Origin: Sphingomonas jaspsi DSM 18422 | GTDB taxonomy: Bacteria > Pseudomonadota > Alphaproteobacteria > Sphingomonadales > Sphingomonadaceae | Direction: 5' to 3' | DNA length: 64,000 bases | Assembly (NCBI RefSeq): GCF_000585415.1 | Contig: NZ_KK073876.1 | Location: 307,810-371,809 of the forward strand | Shown here: positions 44,429 through 55,273 of the stretch, in pieces | How positions within the stretch are numbered: the stretch's first letter is position 1 | How the letters are laid out: each line of letters opens with the position of its first letter | Made by a program: the position numbers and the translations under genes | The notes under the pieces: model-generated | What the model was told of the DNA's origin: nothing | Seen by the model: only the letters and a program-made list of their open reading frames with translations | Database searches by the model: none

Positions 44429-45054
44429 TGTCGACATCGAACCTCAAGGCCGAAGTCGTCGACTTCTACCTTACGGATGAAGATCATTCGCACGACGTAG
44501 CGGCAACGACCGACCTAGGCTTCTGGATCTACCTGCTGACCGACGCCCTGTTATTCGCATCGATCTTCGCGACCTTCGGCGTCCTTGGAAAGGCATTTGC
44601 CGGCGGGCCGCAACCGGCCGAGATTTTCGATCTCAAGCTGGTCGCGCTCAATACCGCCATCCTGCTGGCGTCGTCGGCCACCTTCGGCATGGCGATGCTG
44701 TCGGCCTACAGCGGGTCGATCAAAGGGCTGTATCGCTGGCTGATCGTGACGGGCCTGCTGGGCGCCAGCTTCGTCGGGATCGAGCTTTACGAGTTCGGTC
44801 ACCTCATCGCCGAGGGCGCCGTCCCGCAGCGCAGCGGCTTCCTGTCGGCGTTCTTCACCCTGGTCGGGACCCACGGGCTGCACGTCACCAGCGGGATCGT
44901 CTGGCTGTGCGTATTGCTGTTCCAGTTCCGCAAGAAGGGCATCACAGCGCCGATGATGCGCCGCCTGTCGTGCCTCAGCATGTTCTGGCACTTCCTCGAC
45001 GTCGTCTGGATCGGCGTTTTCACCTTCGTCTATCTGCTGGGATTGATCGGATGA
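44428..45054 (+). CDS. cyoC: Cytochrome o ubiquinol oxidase subunit III
   Basis: The 208-residue protein has five membrane helices and the subunit III features GFWIYLLTDALLFASIFATF, ELYEFGHLIAEGA and a loop THGLHVTSGIVWL. It stabilises the oxidase and its proton pathway. It lies third in cyoABCD, overlapping both neighbours by one to four bases. Confidence 0.95.
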   Translation: MSTSNLKAEVVDFYLTDEDHSHDVAATTDLGFWIYLLTDALLFASIFATFGVLGKAFAGGPQPAEIFDLKLVALNTAILLASSATFGMAMLSAYSGSIKGLYRWLIVTGLLGASFVGIELYEFGHLIAEGAVPQRSGFLSAFFTLVGTHGLHVTSGIVWLCVLLFQFRKKGITAPMMRRLSCLSMFWHFLDVVWIGVFTFVYLLGLIG

Positions 45055-45428
45055 GCAGCCACCATCACGACGAGGCGCCGCGGCTCGCCCCCGAATATAT
45101 CGCCGAGGCGCGCAAGGATTATACGATCGGGCTCATCGCCTCGGTCGTCCTGACCGCGATACCGTTCGGCCTGGTCATGGGCGGTGCGTCGGGCAGCCTT
45201 GGCGTCGTTTTGACGATCGTCTTCGCGGCGCTGGTCCAGATCGTCGTCCATATCCGCTTCTTCCTGCACGTGACCGCACGCGCGCAGGGTGGGTGGAGCC
45301 TGATCACCACCGTGTTCACGATCGTCATCCTGGCGATCATGATCGCGGGTTCGGTGTGGATCATGTACCATCTCAACGCCAACATGATGCCGGGCATGGG
45401 AACCGGCGGGGAAGCGCCACCGCTTTGA
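45051..45428 (+). CDS. cyoD: Cytochrome o ubiquinol oxidase subunit IV
   Basis: The 125-residue protein has three membrane helices and the core YTIGLIASVVLTAIPFGLVM followed by VQIVVHIRFFLHV. It assists assembly of the copper B site. A His-rich start (MSSHHHDEAP) and a Met/Gly-rich end are notable but common. The stop overlaps the TTG start of the SURF1 gene. No cyoE follows in this window. Confidence 0.93.
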   Translation: MSSHHHDEAPRLAPEYIAEARKDYTIGLIASVVLTAIPFGLVMGGASGSLGVVLTIVFAALVQIVVHIRFFLHVTARAQGGWSLITTVFTIVILAIMIAGSVWIMYHLNANMMPGMGTGGEAPPL

Positions 45429-46123
45429 CGCCGACCCGGCGCAAGATGGTCGTGTTCGCGCTGTTCCTGCTGGCGTGGGCAGTCGTTTTCGCGGGCCTGG
45501 GCGTCTGGCAGGTGCAGCGGCTGCATTGGAAGCGGGCGCTGATCGCGTCGGTCGAACACAAGCTGGCGTCGGCGCCGGTCGACCTGCCGCCTAAATCGTC
45601 ATGGAGCCGCCTGGCCTCGCCGACCAACGAATATCTGAAGGTCCGGGTGCGGGGCGTCTTTCGGGAACGCGATGCCGTCCGCGTCGACGCGCTGACCGAG
45701 CTGGGTGCGGGCGACTGGCTGCTCACGCCCCTTGCCACCGCTCAAGGGACGATATGGGTCAACCGCGGGTTCGCGCCTAAGGACAGTACGGTGTCGCTTA
45801 GACCGGTCGGGCCGCAGCCCGTCGTCGTCACTGGCCTGCTGCGCATGTCCGAACCCGATGGCCGCTTCCTCAGGCCCAACCGGCCCGGCGAAGGCCGCTG
45901 GTTCAGCCGTGACATCGCGGCAATGTCCGCGACCCGCAGGATCGACGATGCGGCCCCGTTCTTCATCGACGAAGCGCGCCAAGGCACCCTCACCAACTAT
46001 CCCGTCGGCGGCCTCACCGTCACCAGGTTCCGCAACAGCCACTTGGCCTATGCGCTGACGTGGTTCGGATTGAGCCTGCTATGTTTGTTCGGCCTTTTCC
46101 AGCTGACGCGCCGACCTGCGTGA
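45425..46123 (+). CDS. SURF1-family oxidase assembly protein
   Basis: The 232-residue protein has two membrane helices (about 10-28 and 205-225) flanking a periplasmic domain. Family residues are LGVWQVQRLHWKRALI near the start, TIWVNRGFAP and NSHLAYALTWFGLSL near the end. SURF1 helps insert haem a into oxidases; here it is coupled to a cyo (haem o/a) operon. The start is TTG at 45425, overlapping the cyoD stop (TTGA); ATG 45446 is an alternative that loses seven residues. Confidence 0.9.
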   Translation: MTPTRRKMVVFALFLLAWAVVFAGLGVWQVQRLHWKRALIASVEHKLASAPVDLPPKSSWSRLASPTNEYLKVRVRGVFRERDAVRVDALTELGAGDWLLTPLATAQGTIWVNRGFAPKDSTVSLRPVGPQPVVVTGLLRMSEPDGRFLRPNRPGEGRWFSRDIAAMSATRRIDDAAPFFIDEARQGTLTNYPVGGLTVTRFRNSHLAYALTWFGLSLLCLFGLFQLTRRPA

Positions 46124-46127
46124 GCGG

Positions 46128-48602
<2,475 letters not shown>

Positions 48603-48606
48603 TCAG

Positions 48607-48635
48607 TCTATAGGGGCTGCGACTCCCGCGCACAA
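48607..48635 (-). promoter_or_regulatory. Sigma-70-type promoter of gyrB, near-leaderless
   Basis: TTGTGC, a 17-base spacer and TATAGA on the minus strand. The -10 ends eight bases before the ATG at 48599, so the transcript would start at or within one or two bases of the start codon. There is no ribosome binding site between them. Confidence 0.5.
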
Positions 48636-48685
48636 CGCGCACGCGCGCGTACGCGAGAGATTTCGCTAGCGATTACGCTCGAATT

Positions 48686-50248
48686 TTAAGCGCCGGCGCC
48701 ATTGGGACGACCGCCGCGACCGCGGAAGCCCTGCCCCTGCCCGCCGCCACCGCCGAAACGACGGCCGCCGTTCGGGCGCTGACCCTGCGGACGCTGCTGC
48801 CCTTCACCGTGGCGCTGACCCTGCGGACGCTGGCCTTCGCCATGGCGATGCCCGCCATCGCGGTTGGGGCGGCGCTCGGCCTGGACCGGGCGGCCGAACT
48901 GGTCGAATTCGCGCGGGCCGTCCTGACCGCGGTTGCGGTTGGCGCGGCGCTGCTGGTCGCCGCGCCTGTCAGCTTTCACATCGGCGCCGGCTTTGATCTC
49001 CGTGACGGCCTTGATGCGACGGCCCTGGTTAGGCTGGCGCTCGCGGACGTCGGTCTTCTTGGGCGCCGGCTTGAGGCGCTTGATCGCTTCAACCGCGGCC
49101 ATGAAGCCTTCGGGCAGCTTGGCTTCGGGCAGCGTCATCTTCACCAGCTTCTGGATATCGCGCAGGTTGATGCGCTCGTCCGGGCTGCAGAAGGCGATGG
49201 CTTCACCCTCCGCTCCGGCGCGCGCGGTGCGACCGATGCGGTGGACATACTGCTCCGGAACATCCGGCAGGTCGAAGTTGAAAACATGGCTGACGCCCGG
49301 AATGTCGATGCCGCGCGCGGCAATATCGGTCGCGATCAGGATCGGCACTTCGCCCGAGCGGAACAGCGCCAGCGCCCGTTCCCGCTGCGCCTGACTCTTG
49401 TTGCCGTGAATGGCGTTGGCCGGAATTCCCGCCGCTTCGAGGAAGCGGACGATCTTGTCGGCGCCATGCTTGGTACGGCTGAACACCAGCGCGCGATCGA
49501 GATCGATTGATTGCAGCTTCAGCGTCAGTAGCGCCTGCTTTTCGGCCTGATTGACGAAGGTCACCGTCTGCGCGACGCGGTCGGCGGTCTTGGCCACCGG
49601 GGTCACCGCGACTTCGGCGGGATCGGTGAGGTAGGCGTCCGCGAGCTGGCGGATGCTTTTGGGCATGGTCGCCGAGAAGAACAGGGTCTGACGCTTCTCC
49701 GGAATGAGCTTCACAATCCGCTTCAGCGCATGGATGAAGCCAAGGTCGAGCATCTGATCGGCCTCGTCGAGGACGAGGATTTCCAGCGCCGACAGGTCGA
49801 GCACGCGCTGGTCGACCAGGTCGAGCAGGCGGCCCGGCGTCGCGACAAGGACGTCAAGGCCGCGGCCGACTTCGCGGATCGATTTCGGCACGGGAACGCC
49901 GCCGAAGATCACGCCGACGCTGATATGCTGGCCCTTGGCGTACATCCGCGCGCTTTCGGCGATCTGCGCCGCCAGTTCGCGGGTCGGGGCGAGCACGAGC
50001 ATACGGGCGCGGCCCGGGATCGGGCGGCCCTTGGACGCCTGCACCAGCCGATCGAGCGACGGAAGCATGAAAGCAGCGGTCTTGCCGGTGCCGGTCTGGG
50101 CGATGCCCAGCAGGTCTCGCCCGGTCAGCACCGTCGGAATGGCCTGCGCCTGGATCGGCGTCGGCGTGTCATAATCCTTAGCGGCGAGCGCATCGAGCAG
50201 CGGCTGCGAGAGGCCAAGGTCGGTAAATTTGGTCAATTGAAATTCCAT
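48686..50248 (-). CDS. DEAD-box RNA helicase with basic Gly/Arg/Gln-rich tail
   Basis: The 520-residue helicase of the RhlE group carries the Q motif TPIQAQAIP, AQTGTGKT (motif I), LVLDEADQMLDLGF (motif II), FFSATMP (SAT, motif III) and HRIGRTARAG (motif VI). The core ends near residue 385. The remaining ~135 residues are low complexity with repeated GEGQRPQGQRHGEGQ and GGRR/GRGG units, suited to binding RNA non-specifically. The start MEFQLTK at 50248 is preferred; a GTG at 50281 is possible. It lies between gyrB and recF. Confidence 0.92.
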   Translation of the reverse strand: MEFQLTKFTDLGLSQPLLDALAAKDYDTPTPIQAQAIPTVLTGRDLLGIAQTGTGKTAAFMLPSLDRLVQASKGRPIPGRARMLVLAPTRELAAQIAESARMYAKGQHISVGVIFGGVPVPKSIREVGRGLDVLVATPGRLLDLVDQRVLDLSALEILVLDEADQMLDLGFIHALKRIVKLIPEKRQTLFFSATMPKSIRQLADAYLTDPAEVAVTPVAKTADRVAQTVTFVNQAEKQALLTLKLQSIDLDRALVFSRTKHGADKIVRFLEAAGIPANAIHGNKSQAQRERALALFRSGEVPILIATDIAARGIDIPGVSHVFNFDLPDVPEQYVHRIGRTARAGAEGEAIAFCSPDERINLRDIQKLVKMTLPEAKLPEGFMAAVEAIKRLKPAPKKTDVRERQPNQGRRIKAVTEIKAGADVKADRRGDQQRRANRNRGQDGPREFDQFGRPVQAERRPNRDGGHRHGEGQRPQGQRHGEGQQRPQGQRPNGGRRFGGGGGQGQGFRGRGGRPNGAGA

Positions 50249-50438
50249 TATGCAAAGCGAGCGGCCGCGCCTGTCAGGCACGGACCGGTCGGGGTTTGGT
50301 TGAGCACCCCGCGTGAATTGGGAAGCCGGTTGGTTCCGGGTCGAAGCGCGGGCCGATCGTCATCGCGATCGTTCACGCCGCTTGCTTGGCGCTTCGAATG
50401 TTGCGGTGCGATATAGGGATTTTTGTGGATAAGTCCAG

Positions 50439-51503
50439 TCAGGCCGCGGAAACCGCCCCGTCGACGACATGGAAGCGGGTGGCCGGGCCGATTCCTTCGA
50501 ACAGTTCGGGCTCGGTTGCGGTAAGCCAGACCTGGCCGTTCCCCGACAGCCGTTCGAACAGCGCCAGGCGTCGATTGGGGTCGAGGTGAGCGGCGACTTC
50601 ATCTAGCAACAGGATGGGCGGCGCGCCCCGTCGCTCGGCGACCAACCGGGCGTGGGCGAGGATGATACCGATCAGCAACGCCTTCTGCTCACCCGTCGAG
50701 CCGCGCGACGCCGGCTGTTGCTTGGCGAGGTGGGTGACCAGCAGGTCTTGCCGATGCGGACCTTCGGTCGCGCGCCCCGCCGCCGCGTCGCGCCCGCGAT
50801 TGGATTTCAGTTGGTGAGCGAGATTGTTGCGCGACCATCCCTCGAGGCTCAGGCCTGCGCGCGGGAAGTCGCCGTCCGGCGACGCGCCGATCGCCTCGCC
50901 CAGCGCATCGACCGTGCGCTGGCGCGCCGCCGCGACGGCCTCTCCATGCTCTGCCATGCCGACTTCGAGCGCCGACAGCCAATCGGGGTCGGCATGGTCG
51001 GGCTCGGCCAGCAGCTTGTTCCGCGCCCGCATGGCCGCTTCATAGCGTGCCGCATGGCTCGCGTGCCCCGGCTCCAGCGCCAGCGTCAGCCGGTCGAGGA
51101 ATCGTCGACGCCCTCCCGCGCTTTCCGTGAACAGCCGGTCCATGGCAGGCGTCAGCCACAGCACCGAGAGCCATTCGGACAGCGAATTTACCGATGCTGC
51201 CGCGCCGTTGATGCGGACCTGACGGCGATCGGGCGCAGTCGCACTGGCGCCGGTGCCGAGTTCGACATTGCCATCCAGCTTAGCCGCAATGGCAAATCCG
51301 CCCGGCCCGTCGCTTCGCGCCATCTCCGAAATCGGGACCTGCCTGAGGCCGCGCCCCGGTGTCAGCAGCGACACGGCTTCAAGGATGTTGGTCTTGCCCG
51401 ACCCGTTCGGCCCGCTGAGCAGCACGAATCCGTCGCGAGCGGCCAGCGCGGCGTCGCGGTGGTTGCGGAAATCGGTCAGCGAGAGGCGGACGATGGCGGC
51501 CAT
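50439..51503 (-). CDS. recF: DNA replication and repair protein RecF
   Basis: The 354-residue SMC-like ATPase has Walker [15 protein letters not shown], a signature region [15 protein letters not shown] and Walker [15 protein letters not shown]. With RecO and RecR it loads RecA at single-stranded gaps. It follows the small monooxygenase-fold gene (9 bases) and dnaN in the classical dnaN-recF order. About 190 bases separate it from the helicase gene; I see nothing distinctive in that gap. Confidence 0.96.
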   Translation of the reverse strand: MAAIVRLSLTDFRNHRDAALAARDGFVLLSGPNGSGKTNILEAVSLLTPGRGLRQVPISEMARSDGPGGFAIAAKLDGNVELGTGASATAPDRRQVRINGAAASVNSLSEWLSVLWLTPAMDRLFTESAGGRRRFLDRLTLALEPGHASHAARYEAAMRARNKLLAEPDHADPDWLSALEVGMAEHGEAVAAARQRTVDALGEAIGASPDGDFPRAGLSLEGWSRNNLAHQLKSNRGRDAAAGRATEGPHRQDLLVTHLAKQQPASRGSTGEQKALLIGIILAHARLVAERRGAPPILLLDEVAAHLDPNRRLALFERLSGNGQVWLTATEPELFEGIGPATRFHVVDGAVSAA

Positions 51504-51512
51504 GGCGACGGC

Positions 51513-51836
51513 TTAGCCGCGCTGGGGCCGCCGGTCGATGACTTCGAAATGGACCGCGTATTCGTCGAAGCGGCTGAGGACGGCTTGTGCAGCCGCAGGC
51601 ACGTGGCTGACAGCATAGTCCTCGCCTATGAAGGCGCGGATCGCATCGAGGCTGTCAAACCACATCAGCGTCTGAAACTCGACCTCATCGCCAAGGTCGC
51701 GGCGCATCAGGTCGATATGCCGGAAGCCGGGGATGGCCCGCGCCTCGATCCCCGGGATCACCTCGCCACGAACGATCCGCTCATACGCATCGGCGTTGGC
51801 CGCTGTCGTCCAGCCCCGCCATTGCCGACAAATCAT
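51513..51836 (-). CDS. Antibiotic-biosynthesis-monooxygenase (ABM) fold protein
   Basis: The 107-residue ferredoxin-like dimer protein starts CRQWRGWTTAANADAYERI and contains EVEFQTLMWFDSLDAIRAFIGEDY, as in the ABM domain family. The function is unclear: it may be an oxygenase acting on small aromatic or haem-type compounds. It sits between dnaN (TGATG overlap) and recF, an insertion in an otherwise conserved replication pair. Confidence 0.8.
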   Translation of the reverse strand: MICRQWRGWTTAANADAYERIVRGEVIPGIEARAIPGFRHIDLMRRDLGDEVEFQTLMWFDSLDAIRAFIGEDYAVSHVPAAAQAVLSRFDEYAVHFEVIDRRPQRG

Positions 51837-52939
51837 CAGACCCGCATCGGCATCAAAACGTACAGCGCGCTGCTCTTGTCGTTTTCGCGCAGCAGTGTTG
51901 GAGCCGCCGCGTCCGCCAAATGGACTTCGACCGCATCGCCTTCGATCTGCTGGAGGATGTCCATCAGGTAGCGGGCGTTGAAGCCGATCTCGAGTCCGTC
52001 GTTGCCATAGTCGGCCGGCAGTTCCTCGACCGCCAGGCCGTTTTCCGGGCTGGTCACGCTGAGCGTCACCTTGTCGCGGTCGAGCGCCATCTTGACCGCA
52101 CGGGTCTTTTCGCTGGCGATGGTCGCAACGCGATCGACGCCCGCCATGAAACTTTTCGGGTCGAGCTTGAGCAACTTGTCGTTGCCGGTCGGAATGACGC
52201 GGTTGTAGTCGGGGAAGGTGCCGTCGATTAGCTTGCTGGTCAGCACCGCGCTGCCGAGGCCGAAGCGGACCTTGGTGCCCGACAGAGACACTTCGACCGT
52301 GCCTTCGACCTCATCGAGCAGCTTGCGCAGCTCGCCGACGCACTTCTTCGGGATGATGATGTCGGGCATGCCGTCGGCGCCATCGGGCTTGTCGACCGTC
52401 ACGCGGGCCAGGCGGTGGCCATCGGTCGCCGCGGCCTTCAGCTTGTCGTCGGCGACATGCAGGAAGATGCCCATGAGATAGTAGCGGGTTTCTTCCGACG
52501 AGATGGCGAAGCGGGTCTTGTCGATGATCTGGCGCAGCGTCGCAGCCTGCAGTTCGAAACGGGTCGGCAGCTCGCCTTCCGCGATCACCGGGAAATCGTC
52601 GCGCGGCAAGGTTGACAGGTTGAAGCGGGCCCGACCGGCGACGACCTGCATCTTGCCGTCGGCGGCGCTGAGTTCGACCTGGCTGCCCTCGGGAAGCTTG
52701 CGCACGATGTCGAAGAAGGTGTGGGCCGACACGGTCGTCGCGCCAGCCTGCGATACCTGCGCAGGCACGCTTTCATCGACCTGCAGGTCGAGATCGGTCG
52801 CCATCAGGCGGATCGAGCCATCGTCCTTGGCGTCGATCAGCACGTTGGACAGGATCGGAATGGTATTGCGCCGTTCGACCACCGACTGGACATGGCCCAG
52901 GCTCTTGAGGAGGGTCGCCCGTTCGATCGTCGCCTTCAT
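51836..52939 (-). CDS. dnaN: DNA polymerase III sliding clamp (beta subunit)
   Basis: The 367-residue ring protein has three repeated clamp domains (about 1-120, 130-245, 250-367). It begins MKATIERATLLKSLGHVQSVVERRNTIPILSN-type sequence and ends SALYVLMPMRV, with the MPMR hydrophobic cleft motif that binds client peptides. It tethers the replicase to DNA. It is upstream of recF; dnaA is not in the window. Confidence 0.97.
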   Translation of the reverse strand: MKATIERATLLKSLGHVQSVVERRNTIPILSNVLIDAKDDGSIRLMATDLDLQVDESVPAQVSQAGATTVSAHTFFDIVRKLPEGSQVELSAADGKMQVVAGRARFNLSTLPRDDFPVIAEGELPTRFELQAATLRQIIDKTRFAISSEETRYYLMGIFLHVADDKLKAAATDGHRLARVTVDKPDGADGMPDIIIPKKCVGELRKLLDEVEGTVEVSLSGTKVRFGLGSAVLTSKLIDGTFPDYNRVIPTGNDKLLKLDPKSFMAGVDRVATIASEKTRAVKMALDRDKVTLSVTSPENGLAVEELPADYGNDGLEIGFNARYLMDILQQIEGDAVEVHLADAAAPTLLRENDKSSALYVLMPMRV

Positions 52940-52981
52940 GTGATTGGATCCTTGCCCCGAAATCAGATTGGTTCGCCCTTC

Positions 52982-53009
52982 GTTATAGCGAGGCGAGCGA
53001 GGGGCGGAA
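52982..53009 (-). promoter_or_regulatory. Candidate promoter of dnaN
   Basis: TTCCGC, a 16-base spacer and TATAAC on the minus strand. The -10 box is good, the -35 box weak. It would give a leader of about 35 bases before ATG 52939. Confidence 0.4.
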
Positions 53010-53023
53010 GCGCTAAATTGGTG

Positions 53024-53581
53024 TTACGGCAGCCTGTCCGACGCCGCTACCGGCGGGCCCTCGCCGCCCTCCCTGATCGAGGCCAGCTTGGCGGCCAATT
53101 CGGCTTGGTCGATCGGCTTGGTCATGAAGTCGGTCAAGCCGACCCCTTGGTAAAACCGCCTTCGCTCGGGCGATGCATCCGCGGTCAGGGCAATAATCGG
53201 GATTTCGGCCCAGGCGCCGCCCGACGCGCGGATGGTGCGGGTGGCGGCAAGGACATCCATCTCGGGCATCTGCATGTCCATCAAGATCGCATCTTAGCGC
53301 CGCGCAGCCGCCGCCTCGACCGCTGCCCGGCCATTGTCGACCAGGTCGACGCGATGGCCCATCTTCTTCAATAACGCGCCGATCAGCATCTGGTTGACCG
53401 GATTGTCTCCCGCGACGAGCAGCGAGAGTGAACTATCCGATGGAAGGGCGGGCTCTGACGACCAGCCAGGTCGTGTGGTCGGCAACGCGTCCAACGCCGC
53501 ATCTTCAAGCGTAAGCCTGACCCACAAGGTCGACTCAATCCCCGATTTGGTCTCGACCTCGATCTCCCCGCCCATCGCGCT
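53024..53581 (-). pseudogene. 3' remnant of a hybrid histidine kinase (G2 box plus receiver), broken by a stop codon
   Basis: Reading on from 53581 in one frame gives SAMGGEIEVETKSGIEST, the G2 box and last strand of a histidine-kinase ATPase. A linker and then a receiver domain follow: LSLLVAGDNPVNQMLIGALL, then AAAARR, TAA, DAILMDMQMPEMD, and KPIDQAELAAKL at the end. The TAA (53294-53296) replaces what is normally Tyr or a similar residue before DAILMDMQMP. The acidic pair is AGDN instead of ED/DD-N, and MDG has become MDV, signs of decay. The 5' three quarters of the kinase are missing: two codons upstream, in the same frame, lies the fasciclin gene's stop. Confidence 0.85.
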
Positions 53582-54136
53582 CTAGCTGGGCATCAACACC
53601 GCATCGAGGCGGTGGATCACACCATTGCTGCGTTTTTCGTCAGTCCCAACCAGCCGGGCCTTGGTTCCGGCACCGTCCTCGAGGACGACAGCGTCTCCAT
53701 CACGCGTTGCCGTGATCGTTCCGCCGCCCATCGTCGGTAGATTGGTCTTTCCCTTGCCGGCGTCGATCGCCTTGCCGATATCTTCGGCAAGGATGGTTCC
53801 CGGCAGGATGTGGTACGTAAGCACGCCCGTCAGTTCCTGACGCGCGTCATCCTTCATCAGCGTGTCGAGCGCGCCCGCCGGCAACTTGTCGAAAGCGGCG
53901 TTGGTTGGGATCAGCACGGTATAAGGTCCAGGGCCTGCCAGGGTGCCGTCAAGGCCGGTGGACTTTACGGCCTTCTGGAACGTCGTTGCGTCGCCGAACC
54001 CGTCGCTGATCGTATTGTCGCCGGACGCTTCCTGCGCTGCTGGACTGCCCGTTTTGTCGGCAGTCTCGTTGCTGCAGGCTGCAAGACCCACCAGCGCCGT
54101 CGCGGCAGCCGCCAGCATGAGCTGTCTGAACGCCAT
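53582..54136 (-). CDS. Fasciclin-domain lipoprotein
   Basis: The 184-residue protein has a lipobox (ATALVGLAAC, Cys about residue 22) followed by a single fasciclin (FAS1) domain. It contains PGPYTVLIPTNAAFDKLPAG, LTYHILPGTI and the closing NGVIHRLDAVLMPS. FAS1 proteins mediate adhesion or scaffold functions at the cell surface. ATG 54136 has AGGAGA eight bases upstream. It follows the tyrosine-rich gene by 50 bases and may share its EcfG promoter. Confidence 0.9.
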   Translation of the reverse strand: MAFRQLMLAAAATALVGLAACSNETADKTGSPAAQEASGDNTISDGFGDATTFQKAVKSTGLDGTLAGPGPYTVLIPTNAAFDKLPAGALDTLMKDDARQELTGVLTYHILPGTILAEDIGKAIDAGKGKTNLPTMGGGTITATRDGDAVVLEDGAGTKARLVGTDEKRSNGVIHRLDAVLMPS

Positions 54137-54186
54137 AACTATTCTCCTGAAAAAACGGGGCGGCACCGGAATGCCGCCCGCTATCG

Positions 54187-55215
54187 TCAGACCAGTGCGT
54201 TGATCACAGCAGTGATCAGCTGCGTCGTCGGGTCGACACGATAAATGTAGCCGTCGTTATATCGATACCAGTCGTTCGGCGTATCATAGTAGCGGTCGCG
54301 GTACGACAGCGGCACATTGTAGACCAAATAGGCCGGCGGCAACGGCTGGCCGACCGACAGGTCGCCCGCCAGCAGCGCGGCGATACCGCTAATCAGGCCG
54401 TTCCCTGGATTGACGCTGTAGATCGCCCCGTCGCCGTAGCGATACCACATGTCGCCGTTGTCCGGATAAAAGGTCCGGTACTGATACGGCACGTTGTAGT
54501 AGTTGTAGCTCATCGGATAGCTGTCACCGACGGGATAGTAATAATAATCCCGGTCGTTCGCAGGGAACAGCGCTTCGATGAGACCGCCCTCGCGGCGAAC
54601 GCGATAGATGTAATCGCCATCCTCGCGGTAGTAGTAGTGGTCGTCGTCACGATACCAGTCGCGGTACGGGCCCCCGAGCACGCTGGCGGCCAGCGCCGCC
54701 GGAAGCGTCGTCCCGACGATCTTCTTGGCCTGTCCCGGGGGAAGGCAGCCATTGCCCTTCTTTGCGAGCCCCGGCGGGCAGCCTTCGAAACGGGAGAGCC
54801 CATTATTGTCCCAGCGGGGGGCAAAGCGGACTCCATCGTCTAACCGCCGCAAGCCTGCCGCTTCGCGAACGCGTTGGCCGTCGTCATGCTTGACGCGGAC
54901 GGTCGGTCGATCGGCGCGGAAGGCGGCACGGTCTTCCCGATTCTTTCCGCGTTCTGTCCGGAAGCTATCGCCATGTCGTTCGTCACGCGCGAACGCATGC
55001 CCGCGCGCTTCCGCCCGCTCCATTCGCGGGCCGCGATCGCTGCGGAAATCGCCGCCTTGGCCGCGGCCTTCCGTTCGCGCGTGCCCACCGCCGTTGCCGC
55101 GTTCCATCTGGCCGTGACCTTGACCACCGCCATTGCCATGTCCGCCCTTGTCGGCGAACGCCGGACCCGTCATGGCCAGCGCAGCCGCACTCGCGGCCAG
55201 CATCCATTTGGTCAT
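54187..55215 (-). CDS. Secreted protein with Gly/Arg-rich arm and three Tyr-rich repeats
   Basis: The 342-residue protein has a signal peptide (to about residue 22). A Gly/His/Arg-rich stretch follows (23-120; GHGNGGGQGHGQMERGNGGG), then an LAKKGNGCLPPGQAKK motif. After that come three repeats of about 55 residues, rich in Tyr and Asp: YRDDDHYYYREDGDYIYRV, then TFYPDNGDMWYRYGDGAIYSV, then YDTPNDWYRYNDGYIYRVDP. Each is followed by a hydrophobic GLI/QLI segment. I recognise no characterised family; it resembles envelope stress proteins in composition only. AAGGAGA precedes the ATG and lies in a hairpin; an EcfG promoter is immediately upstream. Confidence 0.8.
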   Translation of the reverse strand: MTKWMLAASAAALAMTGPAFADKGGHGNGGGQGHGQMERGNGGGHARTEGRGQGGDFRSDRGPRMERAEARGHAFARDERHGDSFRTERGKNREDRAAFRADRPTVRVKHDDGQRVREAAGLRRLDDGVRFAPRWDNNGLSRFEGCPPGLAKKGNGCLPPGQAKKIVGTTLPAALAASVLGGPYRDWYRDDDHYYYREDGDYIYRVRREGGLIEALFPANDRDYYYYPVGDSYPMSYNYYNVPYQYRTFYPDNGDMWYRYGDGAIYSVNPGNGLISGIAALLAGDLSVGQPLPPAYLVYNVPLSYRDRYYDTPNDWYRYNDGYIYRVDPTTQLITAVINALV

Positions 55216-55221
55216 GAAAAA

Positions 55222-55238
55222 TCTCCTTTCGAAGGAGA
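55222..55238 (-). promoter_or_regulatory. Hairpin overlapping the ribosome binding site
   Basis: The minus strand reads TCTCCTT-CGA-AAGGAGA, a seven-pair stem whose 3' arm is the ribosome site AAGGAGA of the tyrosine-rich gene, six bases before its ATG. It could block translation until melted. Caveat: the predicted transcript start falls near or inside the 5' arm, so the message may not contain the full stem. Confidence 0.4.
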
Positions 55239-55241
55239 CTT

Positions 55242-55266
55242 AACGGGCGGGCGTAACGGTCGTTCC
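55242..55266 (-). promoter_or_regulatory. EcfG general-stress promoter, exact consensus
   Basis: GGAAC-N16-CGTT on the minus strand matches the alphaproteobacterial EcfG consensus at every defined base. It lies 27 bases upstream of the tyrosine-rich gene's ATG, the expected distance. The fasciclin gene may be in the same unit. Confidence 0.75.
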
Positions 55267-55273
55267 CGGCGGA

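Noticed and set aside
51836..52939. A nearby replication origin suggested by dnaN, recF and gyrB
   Set aside because: There is no dnaA, no cluster of DnaA boxes and no extended AT-rich region in the window.
53024..53575. Two separate small response-regulator genes
   Set aside because: The two open segments are in one frame, split by a single TAA, and together form one G2-plus-receiver remnant without a proper start.
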